The notes beneath the pieces are model-generated. The model saw only the letters and a list, made by a program, of their open reading frames with translations, did no database searches and was not told the origin of the DNA. The position numbers were made by a program, and so were the translations under genes. A stretch of DNA of 64,000 nucleotides from Hyparrhenia diplandra (taxonomy: Eukaryota > Streptophyta > Magnoliopsida > Poales > Poaceae). The stretch is from assembly GCA_015847255.1 (NCBI GenBank), contig JADLZK010008557.1, forward strand, positions 1-64,000, in the 5' to 3' direction. Position 1 is the first letter of the stretch, and each line of letters starts with the position of its first letter. Positions 10,572-22,615 of the stretch are shown one piece after another.

Positions 10572-13268
10572 CTAATTAACTCTTCTGCAGTTCTTCCTGA
10601 TCTGGCCGTTGGAGCCCGTCAATGGTGTAATGTCGCCCATCTTAATCATACCCGTCACAAAATCTGCGAAGAACGTGCTTTGGCTACCAACATAGGATTG
10701 GACCAGCGCGTCGGTGGCTCCACCATTGAAGAGCTCTTGGTCGGAGTGTAGAAGCCCCTTCTTGCTAAGAAGGTTCTTGTAGTAGTTGTTCTCGAAGACG
10801 GTCGGGGTGTGAAGGTCCAATGGTGCCAGGTTGTTGTCACCTGAACCTGAGCTGCGTGGGCAACCTGATTGCCTTGTTTTTGCAAAGGCGGCATCGATGT
10901 CGGTGTCATTGTATATGTGGGCTCTGAAGTTGGTGCATCGTGCTAGCCCAATGGTGTGAGCACCTGACAAATTAAGAGAGAGGCAAATGAACAAAGACCT
11001 AAGCCAATAAATAATGACAGTTTACTTAAGTAGTAGTATTCAAAATTATAGAAGAAGATTGGTCATTCTACTCAAATAATCTTTTTTAACATAAGAAGAA
11101 GATTAGTCATTGACTTGTTTGTTTAACATAAGAAGAAGATTGGTCATTCTACTCAAATAAATTCGAGCATAATTTTTTCCTTTTTTATATAAACAAGTTG
11201 ATGTTGATTCTTTCTAAATATATATATTTATAATGACAAAGGAAAAGAGTATTCGGTTCTAGTTAGGAAGCGACACAAAAGGAACAATATGTGTGGTTGT
11301 AGTTGTAGTTAATTGCAATCTATCTGGGAAAGATGTGGACCGATCGACTTTATCGGTATATGATTAGTGTTGCTTTTCTTATTCCATCGAATTAATATCG
11401 ATCGATATCTGATGAAATACTGATCTTTCAACTTAGACAAAGAGAGTTAGTTGAAGTTGGCATTATATTATCGCCAGGTTTTTAACATGCAAAAGGAAAC
11501 ATAAAGTAAAAGCTTTTTGCACGCACAACTTGTTTTAGTCTCCTCTGGAAACTCATACCGACAAACTTCGGGTGTCACAGCCAGCGTTACCAACTTTATG
11601 TCATTCAATTCAATCTCGATGCCTATTTTTTACCAACTAACCATGCCATGTGTGTATATATACATATGCTTGTCATATGTATGTGACGTGGAGAAGGTTA
11701 ATAACTGAGCTAGCTGCCAGTGTCAATTCTGTTAGTAAAGTGTCTACCATCTGTATTTATTTATCAAGTCAAGGCACTAAAGGTCTAAAACCTGTGTGGA
11801 GTGTCGCTTCATTTCTCCTTCCTTCTACAGTTGTTCATTTTGGGACATGTCTAAGTATTAGTTACTTAGAGAAGATGGTAAAAAGTAACAATAAGAGAGT
11901 TAACTGTTTTAGAAATTTATACCGATCGACTTTATATCGATGTATATATATGCTTACTGCTTTTCGTATTCCATCGAATTAAAAGATATCGATCTGATCT
12001 AGCAAACTGATCTTTCAACTTAGACTAAGAGAGTTAGTTGAAGTTGGCATTATCGCCAGGTTTATAACATGCAAAAACAAAAAGTAAAGCTTTTTTACAC
12101 GCACTTCTCTTTTAGTTTCTTCTGGAAACTCATACCGACAACCTTAAGGTGTCACCGTTACCAACTTTTTGTCATTCAATTCAATCTCGATGCCTATTTT
12201 TACCAACTACAGTAACCAGTAACCATGCTTGTCATATGTATGTGACGTGGAGAAGGTTAAGTCAAAAATTAACTGAGCTGTCATTGTCAATTCTGTTGGT
12301 AAAGTCAGTGTCAATTCTGTTGGTAAAGTAAGTGTCTACCAGCTGTGAGTATCGCTTTATTCTCCTTCCTTCCTTCTACAGTTGTTCATTTGGGGACATG
12401 TCTAAGTAGTTTTCAACATGTCTTAGTTACTACAAGTTTGTTATTTAGAGAAGATGGTAAAAAGTAACAATAAGAGAGTTAACTGTTTTAGAAATTTTAT
12501 TACTCGAAGTTGGTAGGTAATTAAATAATATAGTGCAACGTATTTACCAGCGAGCGCGACCATGTCCTTCTGGGAGAGTCCCTGGGCGGCGAAGAGCGAG
12601 GTGAGGTTGACGAGGCCAGACGTCGGCGGTGGGATGTTGTTGTTTGCGCCGCTGAAGCTCGCCCTCGTGGAGTCCCGCCGCCCGACCTTGACGTCCCAGC
12701 TCGGACCGCCCAGGATGACGACGCTATCCCTTGCGGCGATGGCGAGGATGTCGGCGCAGGAGACGACGCCGGGGCAGACCTTCTCGACGGCCGACTTGAC
12801 GGCGTCGATGACCTCGAAGCCTCTCACGGAGCCGTTGTTGGGTGTCGCCATCTTCTCGCCCTGGAAACTGGACGTGTCGTCCAGCAGCAACGACGCATCG
12901 CAGCCCTACATAAATATATGCTCCATGGTGATCAAATATTCAAAATTTCAAACCAAACGTAAAACAAATGCATGTGTTAATTTTGAGTAGATGATGATGA
13001 GCAACCGATCGGCCATGATCGTATCATGAGAGCGATGACGTACTTGGACGAAGCAGTCATGGAAGAAGAGACGGAGGATGGAGGCACCCATGCGCTTTTC
13101 CTTGGCGATGGCGGCCTGTATCACCGACTTGACGGCGCCGTAGACGCCGGGGCACGAGTAGGAGTAGAAGCCCGTGGACAGCTGCGCCGACGAGGTGCCG
13201 GCGAGCGCCAGGAGCAAGAGGAGAGTAGTAGCTACGACGACGCAGCTGCTCCTTGCCTTAGTGGCCAT
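10572..13268 (-). CDS. Secretory class III peroxidase, intact copy A (3 exons, 324 aa)
   Basis: Exons are 13268-13044, 12905-12548 and 10963-10572, all with GT-AG introns. They join in frame to 324 codons, the usual family size. A signal peptide (LLLLLALAGTSSA) precedes the mature start QLSTGFYSYSCP, whose N-terminal Gln is typical. Active-site Arg66, His70 and Asp71 sit in RLFFHDCFVQ, the proximal haem ligand His197 in GAHTIGLARC, and further conserved cysteines in VSCADILA and KNCRRVN. N-glycosylation sequons occur in VNLTS and YNDTD. Known role of the family: secreted or wall-bound haem peroxidase using H2O2 on phenolics, in lignin and wall cross-linking and in defence (EC 1.11.1.7). It is the only uninterrupted copy in the array. 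Intron 2 (1584 bp) is enlarged by an internal duplication. Confidence 0.93.
11400..12547. repeat. Tandem duplication of about 575 bp inside intron 2 of peroxidase A
   Basis: The stretches AAAGCTTTTTGCACGCACA at 11509 and AAAGCTTTTTTACACGCAC at 12086 begin parallel blocks. Both run through the same GGAAACTCATACCGACAA, TCATTCAATTCAATCTCGAT and AAGTAACAATAAGAGAGTTA landmarks. Units B and C carry a single copy and have introns of 997 and 764 bp. Confidence 0.75.
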
Positions 13269-13350
13269 GATGATGGTCTGGCGATAAGCAAGACAAGTGC
13301 AGAGGAGGAGCGGCCTTTGCTTGTTGCCTTATTGCCTGGAGCTACTAGGT

Positions 13351-13358
13351 ATTTATAG
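13351..13358 (-). promoter_or_regulatory. TATA box of peroxidase A
   Basis: CTATAAAT on the minus strand, about 83 bp upstream of the ATG. The same box is present in B (25603-25610) and C (42317-42324), in a conserved context (TTTCTGCTATAAATACC). Confidence 0.75.
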
Positions 13359-13399
13359 CAGAAACACCTGGACCTGGTTTCTGTGCATGTATAGATAGA

Positions 13400-14759
13400 G
13401 GACTACAGTGTGCATCATATCGTGCACCACGTATGCATCAAACATGATCGATTACATGCATTACATCATGATTTTTGTATATAATATTTCTGTGCATGTA
13501 GTATCATCATCGATCGCCACCTACTGCTCATGTGTTGGACTTTGAGTTGAAAAAAGCAGGCAGCAGTCGACGAAATAAAGCCATGAAGGCAAGTGTTGGC
13601 CGCGCAGGAATCACGCGTTTCACACCAACTCACTGACTTTGTAAAAGCACACACCATCACTATAGCTTTGTATTCTACTAGTACAAAAAGCATGCATGCA
13701 TTGCCCATGCAGATAGTGGTTCTGGTGAATGGGAACACTTGGACCTCTAGTACCTACGTTACTGTTTCGAAGCAAACTGAAAGCCGACACATACATACGT
13801 ACGACTCGACCGACCTACTAGCTACGTGCCCTTTCCTTATCAGGAACCAACCGTCTAGCAAATAAGCTTCTGCCACGTCTGTACCTGCCATCATTGATCA
13901 TGGATGAATGTAGTTCACGGTTGATATACTCGAGTCTCTCATCATCAGCATTTTTTTCAACTGTTTTCTTTGTCATCTGATCGATATATATGATGGAATT
14001 TATCCAGCTGCATGCTCACCATTCCGGTCATCCACGTCGAAGATAGATGCTAGCTGCAGACATGGATGCATGGGCAGTGGTCAACTTTGTTGGGCACTAC
14101 TATGACCTACTCAACCGGTATACAAAGTCTCCTTTCAACTTTACAAAAGTAGTGATACTATAAATATAATATATGCCATTCATGCATGGTTAGTTATTAG
14201 TTACTTAACTATCTAGCTCCATTAAATATTTGTTCACCTCAACGCGTACATGCATGACAAAGAGTCAACAGTCTCCATTCTAAGAATGTTTTGCGTCCAA
14301 GTTAAACTGCTTTTAATTATCTACGTAATCAGTCATAGTTAAGCTGTTGTGAATAGGACAGGCACTAATACATGTAACAGTCTCAGATCAGTTCAGCCCA
14401 GTCAGCTCTCTGCATGCCATGCACAGCACCAGAAGCATCTGATACTGTATGTGTATGATTGATATTGAAATATCTGTTTGGAGGTGCTATGGTCAAAGAA
14501 TGTGATAAAGCCATTAGGTACGGTTCACTGTTCACACGCCCAACCACCCCCGGCCCTTGGCCCTTGGATCCTTGGCCACCACACATGCATGGCTGGAACC
14601 ACCCAGCAAGTAGTAGTAGTAGTAGTAGTACTAGCTAGTAAAAACCCATGTTCACTTAATTAGGTTGGGCAATATATATTCTAGGTAGACACAATGTCTT
14701 GCTTCTAATTCAAGGGAAGAATCTGAAGGATGGAGAAGATTCCAAATAATGCCAACTAA
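13400..14759. other. Tail of the decayed unit A-1, part 1
   Basis: It aligns with 1-1550 (unit A tail) at the same orientation, but without the old MITE, and abuts the promoter of peroxidase A. It includes a (GTA)n run near 14609-14631. Short frames here match the non-coding tail frames of other units. The tail resumes at 23411, after the LINE. Confidence 0.6.
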
Positions 14760-14772
14760 TATATTGATTACA
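14760..14772 (+). repeat. Target-site duplication, left, of the 8.6 kb LINE
   Basis: TATATTGATTACA, repeated exactly at 23411-23423 after the poly(A). Confidence 0.88.
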
Positions 14773-14774
14773 GG

Positions 14775-17700
14775 ATGGGAGACCCGGGCGACCCTGGCGA
14801 TAGGCTCCTCCCCTTCCTCATCCCCGTTCCCCCACCACCGCCGCCGCCCAGATCCGCCACCATCGTCCACAACCAGCCCATTCCAGCAACAGATCCAACT
14901 CCGCCATGTCCGGATCCACAACTGGAGGTACCTCACCCCTGGAAGACACCCCCCGAAGACCCGTCACGCGAGCTCAGCAAGGAGGATGCGTCTCAAGATC
15001 CAGTTTCAGGAGCAGCGCACCCAACCACCGTCCAGCCGAGCTTGTCGCCGACCACGCAGTCTCTGAGCGCACCAGACTGCCCACAGGCAACTACGGGCGA
15101 GATACCTCCTCTGATGCAACCAGGCACGGGCTCGCCGACCATAGTAATGGCAACGTCAGAGCTGAAGAAAGCGGAGAGGCCACAACACGGCAACAGCGAG
15201 CTACCAACGAGCCAGGAAGCGAGCGCACCAACAGCTCAGTGTTTCCCCCCACCAGTAAGCCCAACTCAGATCGATCCTGTGATTCAAGAAAAAGGATGGG
15301 AGCTCTTCCCCGAACTAGCAATGGACCTGCAACGTCTGAAGGATCAGAGGGCGAGCTTTCAAGAGGGGGGTGGTACAGGCCTCCCGGTTTCAAGGAATTC
15401 AAGGGGGAATCAGAGTAAGGAGTCGACAGGCAAGGAATTCAAGAATGGCCGAAAGGAGATGGTCAAGGAAACCCCAGCTGAGCATTCAATCCTTTCAGCT
15501 GCCATGAAGGGCAAACAAATTCAAATCCATGGGGAGAATCTCAAGAAACCGGAGAGCCAACAACAACCCAATAAACACACGGAGGCCTCCAGCTCAGGAA
15601 CCCATGATGCACGCGCTGATGGATGGGAGCCAGCCAGGAAACCGGGGAAGAACAGAGAAACCTCTGAATCTGACATCGGAGGCAATAACACCCAGACTTA
15701 CACGACAACGGCAACCAAGCCCAGAACCCCAGGATTCGAAATCTTCAAAAGCAAGATGGAGGGTAAATGCTTCAACTGTTTCTCTACTGATCACATTGCA
15801 CGCCAATGCCGGTCTCTTCCCAGATGTTGGAGATGCTTTCAGTATGGCCACCGGGCAAGTAGGTGCTCAACACGCCAACACTTCGACTATAAAGCAGACA
15901 ACCTCCATATCCCCAAGAAACCCAGCAAGCCACCACCACTGAGAGACGGGCGTTCCTACGCAGAGGTCACAAGGGGAGAGGAGGAGATGGCGGCGCGCTA
16001 CCCAGGAGATCCTCGGGCCAGGCCGGCAATGGCCTACTGCGCCATGACGGCGACTGGAGCTGTGAAGCGCCGCCGCGACGACCTGGTGGAGAGGGCTGCG
16101 GTCTGTTGGCTCGACGGCAACAGCCACGACGTCGAGTCCTACCACCTCAGCGACGTCTTCCTCAGCCAGATGGAGATGAGCCACGGAAAGTTCCAGATAG
16201 TCAAGCACTATCCGGAACAGTTCCTGGTCATCTTCTCTGATGGGCACGCCAGGCAACGTGTCCTGGACCGGGGAGCGCTCACCAGCAGGGGCCGCACGTT
16301 CCACTTCGCCCCCTGGTCCGAGCGTCTGCACGCCGACAACACGACCTGGGAGTACCGTGTCAAGGTGAGAATTGAAGGTATCCCTGTGCACTGTTGGGGA
16401 GAGGAACTGGCGGCAAGATCCTTGGGCAGGAGCTGCACGGTGCACTACGTGGAAGAGAAGACAAGGCGTAGGGAGCGCACAAGAACCTATGACGTCTGGG
16501 CTTGGTGCTACAATCCCTGCGACATCCCCAAGGAGGTGGTGTTCACTCTCACGGAGCCAGACAGAGAGCAGCCACCAACCAACATACCACTGCCGATGCT
16601 GCCGACCCACCGCGACCCGCCAGTGGACATCAAGCGGGCTCAAGTCTTCACGCTGCGCAACCACATCGAGCTGGTAGAAGATCTCTCCTTTCTGCAGGGT
16701 CGTCCAAGAGTGGGTGGGGCCAGGAACAGGCAGCCTCGTCGGGAGTTCATCTGGTCCTATGGGCAGCCGGACTCAGTGGGGGAGCGTCCCCCTGCTGACC
16801 GCAGCCTGGACCAGGGAAGGGGCTTCAGCCACCACAAGCGCGACGACGACGACTATGACCACACGCGCCGCAACCATGGCGTCCGCAGGCACCGCAGCGT
16901 GTCGAGCTGGGCCAGGAACCCGCGCTGCAAGGGTGCAGTGGAGGACTGCATCAGCACCACAAGGTGGCGAGGAGGTAGAAGCAGAGCTGCAGAAGATCAC
17001 CAAGTCAAGGGACACAAAGTCTGGAAGAAGAAGATCACCAAAGTGCACAAGAAGGTGTCCTTCGCTGATCCTATAGCAACAGAGCTCAAGCCAAGGATGA
17101 TGTCTGAGCAGGACGACAGCATCACGCTCATTAAGGGTAACAGTCCTACACCTAACCCCTGCTCAAACACTCAAGTAGTAGATGATATCTTGTCTCAGGA
17201 GAGTATTGTATACACAGCTACACCAGCTGGAGCAGAGGGCAAGTCAGGAGTGGGCAGCAACTTCATCATCACCAGAGAGGAGCTGCAGCAGGCCTTGATC
17301 GAGACCATCAAGAAAATGGAGCTGTCCAGCAAGCCAAAGGATGATGCCATGGTATGTAACAACAACCAATCCCCTACACTTGATGCACAGCTGCACATTA
17401 GCCCAGGCTCTCCGCTTATGGAGAATGGCCTTTACTGTGTTGAGGCACTGGTGCCAGTAGAGGAGAGCCAAGAGAGGCAGGAGGTCGGGTTCGACAATAT
17501 CGAGCTTAATAATAGTTTGTTAGGCAATGGTACAACAGGGGATGAAACTACTGCTCTCACCACCCTACCAGAACATCACCTAGTTCATGAACCACATCAC
17601 ACTGAAACCACTGCAGGAGGGGATGAAACCACTGATACCACCACCCTACCAGAATACCATCTAGTTGATGAACCGCACCATACTGAACCGCATCAACAAA

Positions 17701-18692
17701 GGATGAAACCACTGCAGGAGGGGTTCTCCGTTAACCTGACAGTTTTATCCTCCACACAAGACAGCCACCTTTCACAGCCCCAATGCAATTCCAGACAATG
17801 TTCATCTGGGGGTCAGGACTGTGTAGTCCCTGAGAATCACACATCTACAGAGCCGCTGCAACCCAACACAGTTTCCATTTGCCTTAGAGATCCTCATGCA
17901 CAAACCACCTTGGCAGACGGTAACTTTAGCTCACAACATAATGAAGCCATTAGCCAAATCTCTGGAGGCACTTTAACAGTGGACATAGAGGAGGACGATT
18001 TTTTACACACCGATCAAAGGAAATTAGAATGCCTTCAACCACCACAAGCTCAACCTACTCCCAATTTTACCTTTGACACAGTAAGGCAGGAGCAGCAGGA
18101 GGAGGTGCCGCCTAGGGCGACGCAAGAGAACCTCAACCAGCTTTCATGCGAGAACACCCCAACACAACCAACCTCAGAGGAACCAGTGGGTACCAACTTG
18201 GAAAACAATCTACATGACACTAACCCGCTGACCATCCCATCTGAACAAGTCGAAATTGAGAACTTTTCTATTGTTCAGGACCAAACGGAGGTGGACAGCT
18301 TCCTTACCTACATAGCAGCCCCTTTAAAGGAACCACTAATTCCAGAGGGCTTTAGCACCCCTTCAGCACTAACCCCGAATAACATTGATAACGAAATTCA
18401 AACACAAAGGAAAAGCACTAGATTGGCCAAGAAGGCAGAGATGAATGGAGGGAAAGACTCCATGCAAATTGCTCAGGATTTGCTAGTGCGTAAACTGGGG
18501 GATCTCTCAGGGGAGGACACGATTGATTCTGATCCATCTAACCCTGATTTCGATTTCTATGCACAGCACTTCGCAAGACCCATCGAGAAGATGAAGATGG
18601 ACGCCATTCAAGTGATCATTGAAGAAGGGGCAAAGAAGAAGAAGATCACCAAGACTGCCAGGAAGAAGGCAGGAGTGGGCGTGGATGCCTGA
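14775..18692 (+). CDS. LINE ORF1 protein, intact, 1305 aa, two CCHC zinc knuckles
   Basis: This is an uninterrupted frame. It has a Pro/Ser/Thr-rich N-terminal third and then two zinc knuckles at about residues 331-364 (CFNCFSTDHIARQC and CWRCFQYGHRASRC). A globular domain follows at about 415-620 (from MAARYPGDPRARPAMAYCAM to the VWAWCYNPCDIP region), of the kind found after the knuckles in many grass LINE ORF1 proteins. The C-terminal half is long, acidic and low-complexity, with a basic tail (KKKKITKTARKKAG). The expected role is RNA binding and ribonucleoprotein formation. A 27-aa tandem repeat lies near residues 920-975. The start may be further downstream, since the first ATG is only 2 nt from the element end. 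It is longer than most plant ORF1 proteins known to me. Confidence 0.85.
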   Translation: MGDPGDPGDRLLPFLIPVPPPPPPPRSATIVHNQPIPATDPTPPCPDPQLEVPHPWKTPPEDPSRELSKEDASQDPVSGAAHPTTVQPSLSPTTQSLSAPDCPQATTGEIPPLMQPGTGSPTIVMATSELKKAERPQHGNSELPTSQEASAPTAQCFPPPVSPTQIDPVIQEKGWELFPELAMDLQRLKDQRASFQEGGGTGLPVSRNSRGNQSKESTGKEFKNGRKEMVKETPAEHSILSAAMKGKQIQIHGENLKKPESQQQPNKHTEASSSGTHDARADGWEPARKPGKNRETSESDIGGNNTQTYTTTATKPRTPGFEIFKSKMEGKCFNCFSTDHIARQCRSLPRCWRCFQYGHRASRCSTRQHFDYKADNLHIPKKPSKPPPLRDGRSYAEVTRGEEEMAARYPGDPRARPAMAYCAMTATGAVKRRRDDLVERAAVCWLDGNSHDVESYHLSDVFLSQMEMSHGKFQIVKHYPEQFLVIFSDGHARQRVLDRGALTSRGRTFHFAPWSERLHADNTTWEYRVKVRIEGIPVHCWGEELAARSLGRSCTVHYVEEKTRRRERTRTYDVWAWCYNPCDIPKEVVFTLTEPDREQPPTNIPLPMLPTHRDPPVDIKRAQVFTLRNHIELVEDLSFLQGRPRVGGARNRQPRREFIWSYGQPDSVGERPPADRSLDQGRGFSHHKRDDDDYDHTRRNHGVRRHRSVSSWARNPRCKGAVEDCISTTRWRGGRSRAAEDHQVKGHKVWKKKITKVHKKVSFADPIATELKPRMMSEQDDSITLIKGNSPTPNPCSNTQVVDDILSQESIVYTATPAGAEGKSGVGSNFIITREELQQALIETIKKMELSSKPKDDAMVCNNNQSPTLDAQLHISPGSPLMENGLYCVEALVPVEESQERQEVGFDNIELNNSLLGNGTTGDETTALTTLPEHHLVHEPHHTETTAGGDETTDTTTLPEYHLVDEPHHTEPHQQRMKPLQEGFSVNLTVLSSTQDSHLSQPQCNSRQCSSGGQDCVVPENHTSTEPLQPNTVSICLRDPHAQTTLADGNFSSQHNEAISQISGGTLTVDIEEDDFLHTDQRKLECLQPPQAQPTPNFTFDTVRQEQQEEVPPRATQENLNQLSCENTPTQPTSEEPVGTNLENNLHDTNPLTIPSEQVEIENFSIVQDQTEVDSFLTYIAAPLKEPLIPEGFSTPSALTPNNIDNEIQTQRKSTRLAKKAEMNGGKDSMQIAQDLLVRKLGDLSGEDTIDSDPSNPDFDFYAQHFARPIEKMKMDAIQVIIEEGAKKKKITKTARKKAGVGVDA
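17535..17700 (+). repeat. Tandem repeat inside LINE ORF1
   Basis: Two in-frame units of about 27 codons, each beginning GDETT and containing TTLPE(H/Y)HLV(H/D)EPHHTE. The repeat keeps the reading frame. Confidence 0.8.
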
Positions 18693-19064
18693 TCGGCCCC
18701 ACGCAGCAGTAGAATTGGTTACCTTATGTTAGCCCAGTCATTGGGCCGGGCTGCGTCCCACCAGTTGTTTTGGCCACTAGGGCCTTTTATTTCTAAAGTC
18801 TTGTTTGTTGCAACATTTAGAAGGGCCTGCTGGCCCCTGAGCCTTCGGCTTCTGGTCTGTAACCTTAAGCCAAACCTTGGCATCTGTGGCTCACACGTCT
18901 CCCGACCATCGTGGCACGAGGGTGTGACCTTGTTATCAGTAATGAAATCAGTTCTCCTGTTGTTGTGTTATTTGAACGAGTCGGCACCATTCAGAGTTGG
19001 GATATAGAGCTCCAAGTGCTGAGACAGGAACCATCGGAGATCAGTAGCCCAATAGTTTTTATCC

Positions 19065-22000
19065 ATGACGACTAAAGATTGCAAAATTTTATGCTGGAAC
19101 GTTAGAGGTTTGAACGACGGGGCAAAGCGTGCAAGTGTCAGAAACCAAATAGTCGCATCAGGAGCTACTATCGTTTGTCTACAAGAGACAAAAATCACAA
19201 ACTGGACTTCTAGTCTGCTATTGGAAACGGTAGGCCCGGACCTGATGAATGATACAGCCTACCTACAGTCGGAAGGGACATCGGGGGGATCCTAATCGCG
19301 GTGTCATCACGATTCTTTGAAATTGAAAACCCGCAGGTCACCAACCGCACAGTATCGGTAAATGTCATCATGCGAGCGGACAACACCAAATGGTCACTAA
19401 CCGGAGTCTATGGACCACAGTCCGACCAGGACAAGATCGCTTTCTTGCAAGAACTCGAGAGCGTCAAACCAACAGTTCTAACAAAATGGCTGCTGATCGG
19501 TGATTTCAATCTAATTTATAGAGCACAAGACAAAAACAACTCAAGAATAAATATAGCGCTCCTCAACGCTTTCAAAAAAACGATAGATGACATGCAACTT
19601 TCACCAGTGGAATTACAGGGGAGAAGATACACGTGGAACAACCACCAGCAAAACCCCACAATGACCAAAATAGATCACTTCTTTGCTTCTCCGGAGTGGT
19701 TGACGATATTCCCACAAGCCTTCCTTCAACCTATGGCGTCACTGGGATCAGATCATTGCTCGCTGTTCCTACATGGTCACATAACAATGGAACACTATAA
19801 GGGATTCAGGTTTGAAGCACACTGGCCACAATGGCCATTTTTCTATGAGGCAGTACAAGAAGCCTGGAATAAACCGGTTCACACACAGGATGCGATTTTG
19901 CGCATACATGTCAAACTGCTTAGAACAGCTAAAGCGCTGAAACTTTGGCGCAGGAAGAATTTTAATGACTGGAAAGTGAGATGGGCGGTTCTTAATATTG
20001 CTTTGGCAAATTTGGAAAGAGCACAGGAAGAGAGAACACTGACCACGCAGGAGATGATCTTCATGCAATACCTCAGAACTAAAGCTTTAGGCCTAGCAGC
20101 AATCCAAAAAGCAAAGGCTAGACAACACTCAAGACTCACTTGGATCAGATTGGGTGACTCAAATACAAAATTCTTTCACCTACATGCTAATGCAAGAAGG
20201 AAAAAAGTTTATATACCAGCTTTAGCTGGACCACACGGCCTGGTAACAACCCAACATGAGAAAAGTAATCTAGTCCATAACCACTTTGCTCAAGCACTGG
20301 GAACGCCATCCCAGAGAACGAAAGCCATGAATTGGGCAGAAATTGGATACAATGCACACAACCTCGAGGAACTGGATACCCCGTTCACACAAGAAGAGAT
20401 CCTTGCCGTAGTCAAGGAAATCCCGGCACAAAAAGCACCGGGTCCGGATGGATACATTGGACTCTTTTACAAAACATGCTGGCACATCATTAAGGAAGAC
20501 TTAACCCAGGCGGTATGGGCTTTTTACCAACACAGAACAACAAAGTTGAAGCTCATTAATAAGGCGCACATCATCCTCTTACCTAAAAATGATAATGCTG
20601 CAACCATCACAGAATACAGGCCGATCAGTCTTATTAGCAGTGTGGTCAAGATCATTACCAAGTTGCTAGCAAATAGGCTGGCTCAACATCTAGACGACTT
20701 GGTGTCCAATGCGCAGAACGCGTTAAGTAAAGAAAAGGTGCATCCATGATAACTTTATATATGCACAGAGGGTAATACAGCTACTGCACAAGACAAACAG
20801 ACCGGCCTTCTTCATCAAATTGGACATTTCCAAAGCTTTTCGACACCGTGTCAGCTGGCCTTACCTCCTAGAGGTTATGGAAGCGCTAGGCTTCAGTGCC
20901 AAGTGGAGAGATTGGATAGCAGCACTTCTAGGATCGGCTTCATCTAGAGTGCTAGTGAATGGAGAGTTGACAGAACATATCATTCACTCAAGGGGATTAA
21001 GACAGGGGGATCCTTTATCCCCGATGTTGTTCATACTGGCTATTGATCCTTTGCAGAGATTGGTCGAGCTAGCAGCACAAAGAGGGATACTAAATCCGGT
21101 GCTACCATCAGCAGCCAAGTTAAGATGCTCACTTTATGCAGATGATGCAGCCATATTTGCAGCACCCACACCAAGCGAGCTAGACAAACTACTAAAGATA
21201 CTAAATTTCTTCGGGAGTGCTCAGGCCTTGAATAAACATGTCGAAAACAGAAATTTTCCCAATCAGGCTGAGCACAGGGGCAGCAGCACAAATCTTGGCT
21301 AATTTCCCAGGAAAGATTGGGTCATTCCCTGGCAAATATCTAGGCCTACCACTACACATACGTAAACTAAGGCGCATAGAAATACAGCCACTGATTGACA
21401 AGATTGGCTCAAGAATACCGGGATGGAAAGGAAGATTCCTAACGTCGGCGGGGAGGGAGACGCTTGTCAAAACAGTTCTGTCTTCACAACCCATCTATCA
21501 TCTGACTGCTTTCCCCGAGCAAAAAATGGTTGATTAAAATAGTTGACAGGCTGAGAAGAGCATTCTTGTGGCGAGGAGAGACACCGAAAATGTCAAAGGG
21601 GGTCACTCACTTATCAATTGGCCAACCACGTGCAGACCAAAAATCAAAGGTGGCCTGGGTGTCCTGGACCTTGAGCGTTTTTGCGAGAGCCCTGAGACTA
21701 AGATGGCTCTGGCTTCAATGGACTCAAAAGGATAGAGCTTGGAACAAACTTGATTTACCATGCGATGACGGGACAGAGACCTCTTCAGTGCATCCACAGT
21801 TGTGACCGTAGGAGATGGCAGGACAACAAAATTTTGGACAGACTCATGGTTGGATGGAGCTGCCCCTAAATCTGTGGCACCATCTTTATATAAGAAATCA
21901 AAAAGAAAGAAGGTAACGGTACACCAGGCAATGCAAGGAAACAGATGGATTTCAAATATTTTTGCCGATTGATTCGCATGAAGAAATTACTGAATATGTC

Positions 22001-22615
22001 CAATTATGGGAAAGGCTTGCAGAAGTGCAACTAGAAGACAATGAGGCCGACACCATCAGGTGGAGATGGACTAACAGTGGGGAATACACAACAAAGAGTG
22101 CATATCTTATTCAATTTGAAGGGAGTTACAGCAAAATTAAAATTTCACCGATATGGAGAGCAAAGGCCGACGCAAAGTGCCGTTTCTTTGCGTGGACTCT
22201 ATTACACAATAAAATCCTAACGGCAAACAACCTGGCCAAAAGGAATTGGCCAAACGATCCAATCTGCAAACTCTGCTCTTATGCACCAGAGACTCCACGG
22301 CATTTGTGCAAGGACTGCCCATTTGCACAACAAGTTTGGGTCTATATCAAGAGATGGAATAGGTTGGAATTGGTCGATTCAGTCGCAACAACAGGATCAA
22401 CATTCAACTACTGGCAACGTTGCAGAAGGAAATACAATAAAAGCGAAAGAAGAAGATTGGATGGCATCATGATATATTGGTGGTGGCATGTCTGGAAAGA
22501 GCGAAACCGACGGACTTTCCAACAGAAAATTTTAAACGCAGAACAAGTAGCTCGTTTGTGCAATGACGACATCACACAGCAAAACATTGCAACATCCCTT
22601 GACCTAGGAAATTAG
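19065..22615 (+). pseudogene. LINE ORF2 (endonuclease-reverse transcriptase), frameshifted
   Basis: Starting at ATG 19065, the AP-endonuclease motifs are visible in order: CWNVRGLN, CLQETK, GVYGP, LIGDFN, TKIDHFFAS and GSDHCSL. The reverse transcriptase has APGPDG, EYRPISL, KLDISKAF, GLRQGDPLSPMLF and the catalytic YADD. The C-terminal zinc motif and WKERNRRTF close the protein at 22615. The frame changes at about 19280, 20735, 21225, 21525, 21575-21680, 21775 and 21960. Near 20840 the usual FDTVSW is altered to FRHRVSW. About 1180 residues are recoverable, but no single frame makes the protein. Confidence 0.9.

Noticed and set aside
15867..16664. 265-codon minus-strand frame within LINE ORF1
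   Set aside because: Shadow of the GC-rich, Arg-rich part of ORF1. The sense frame carries the recognisable domain.
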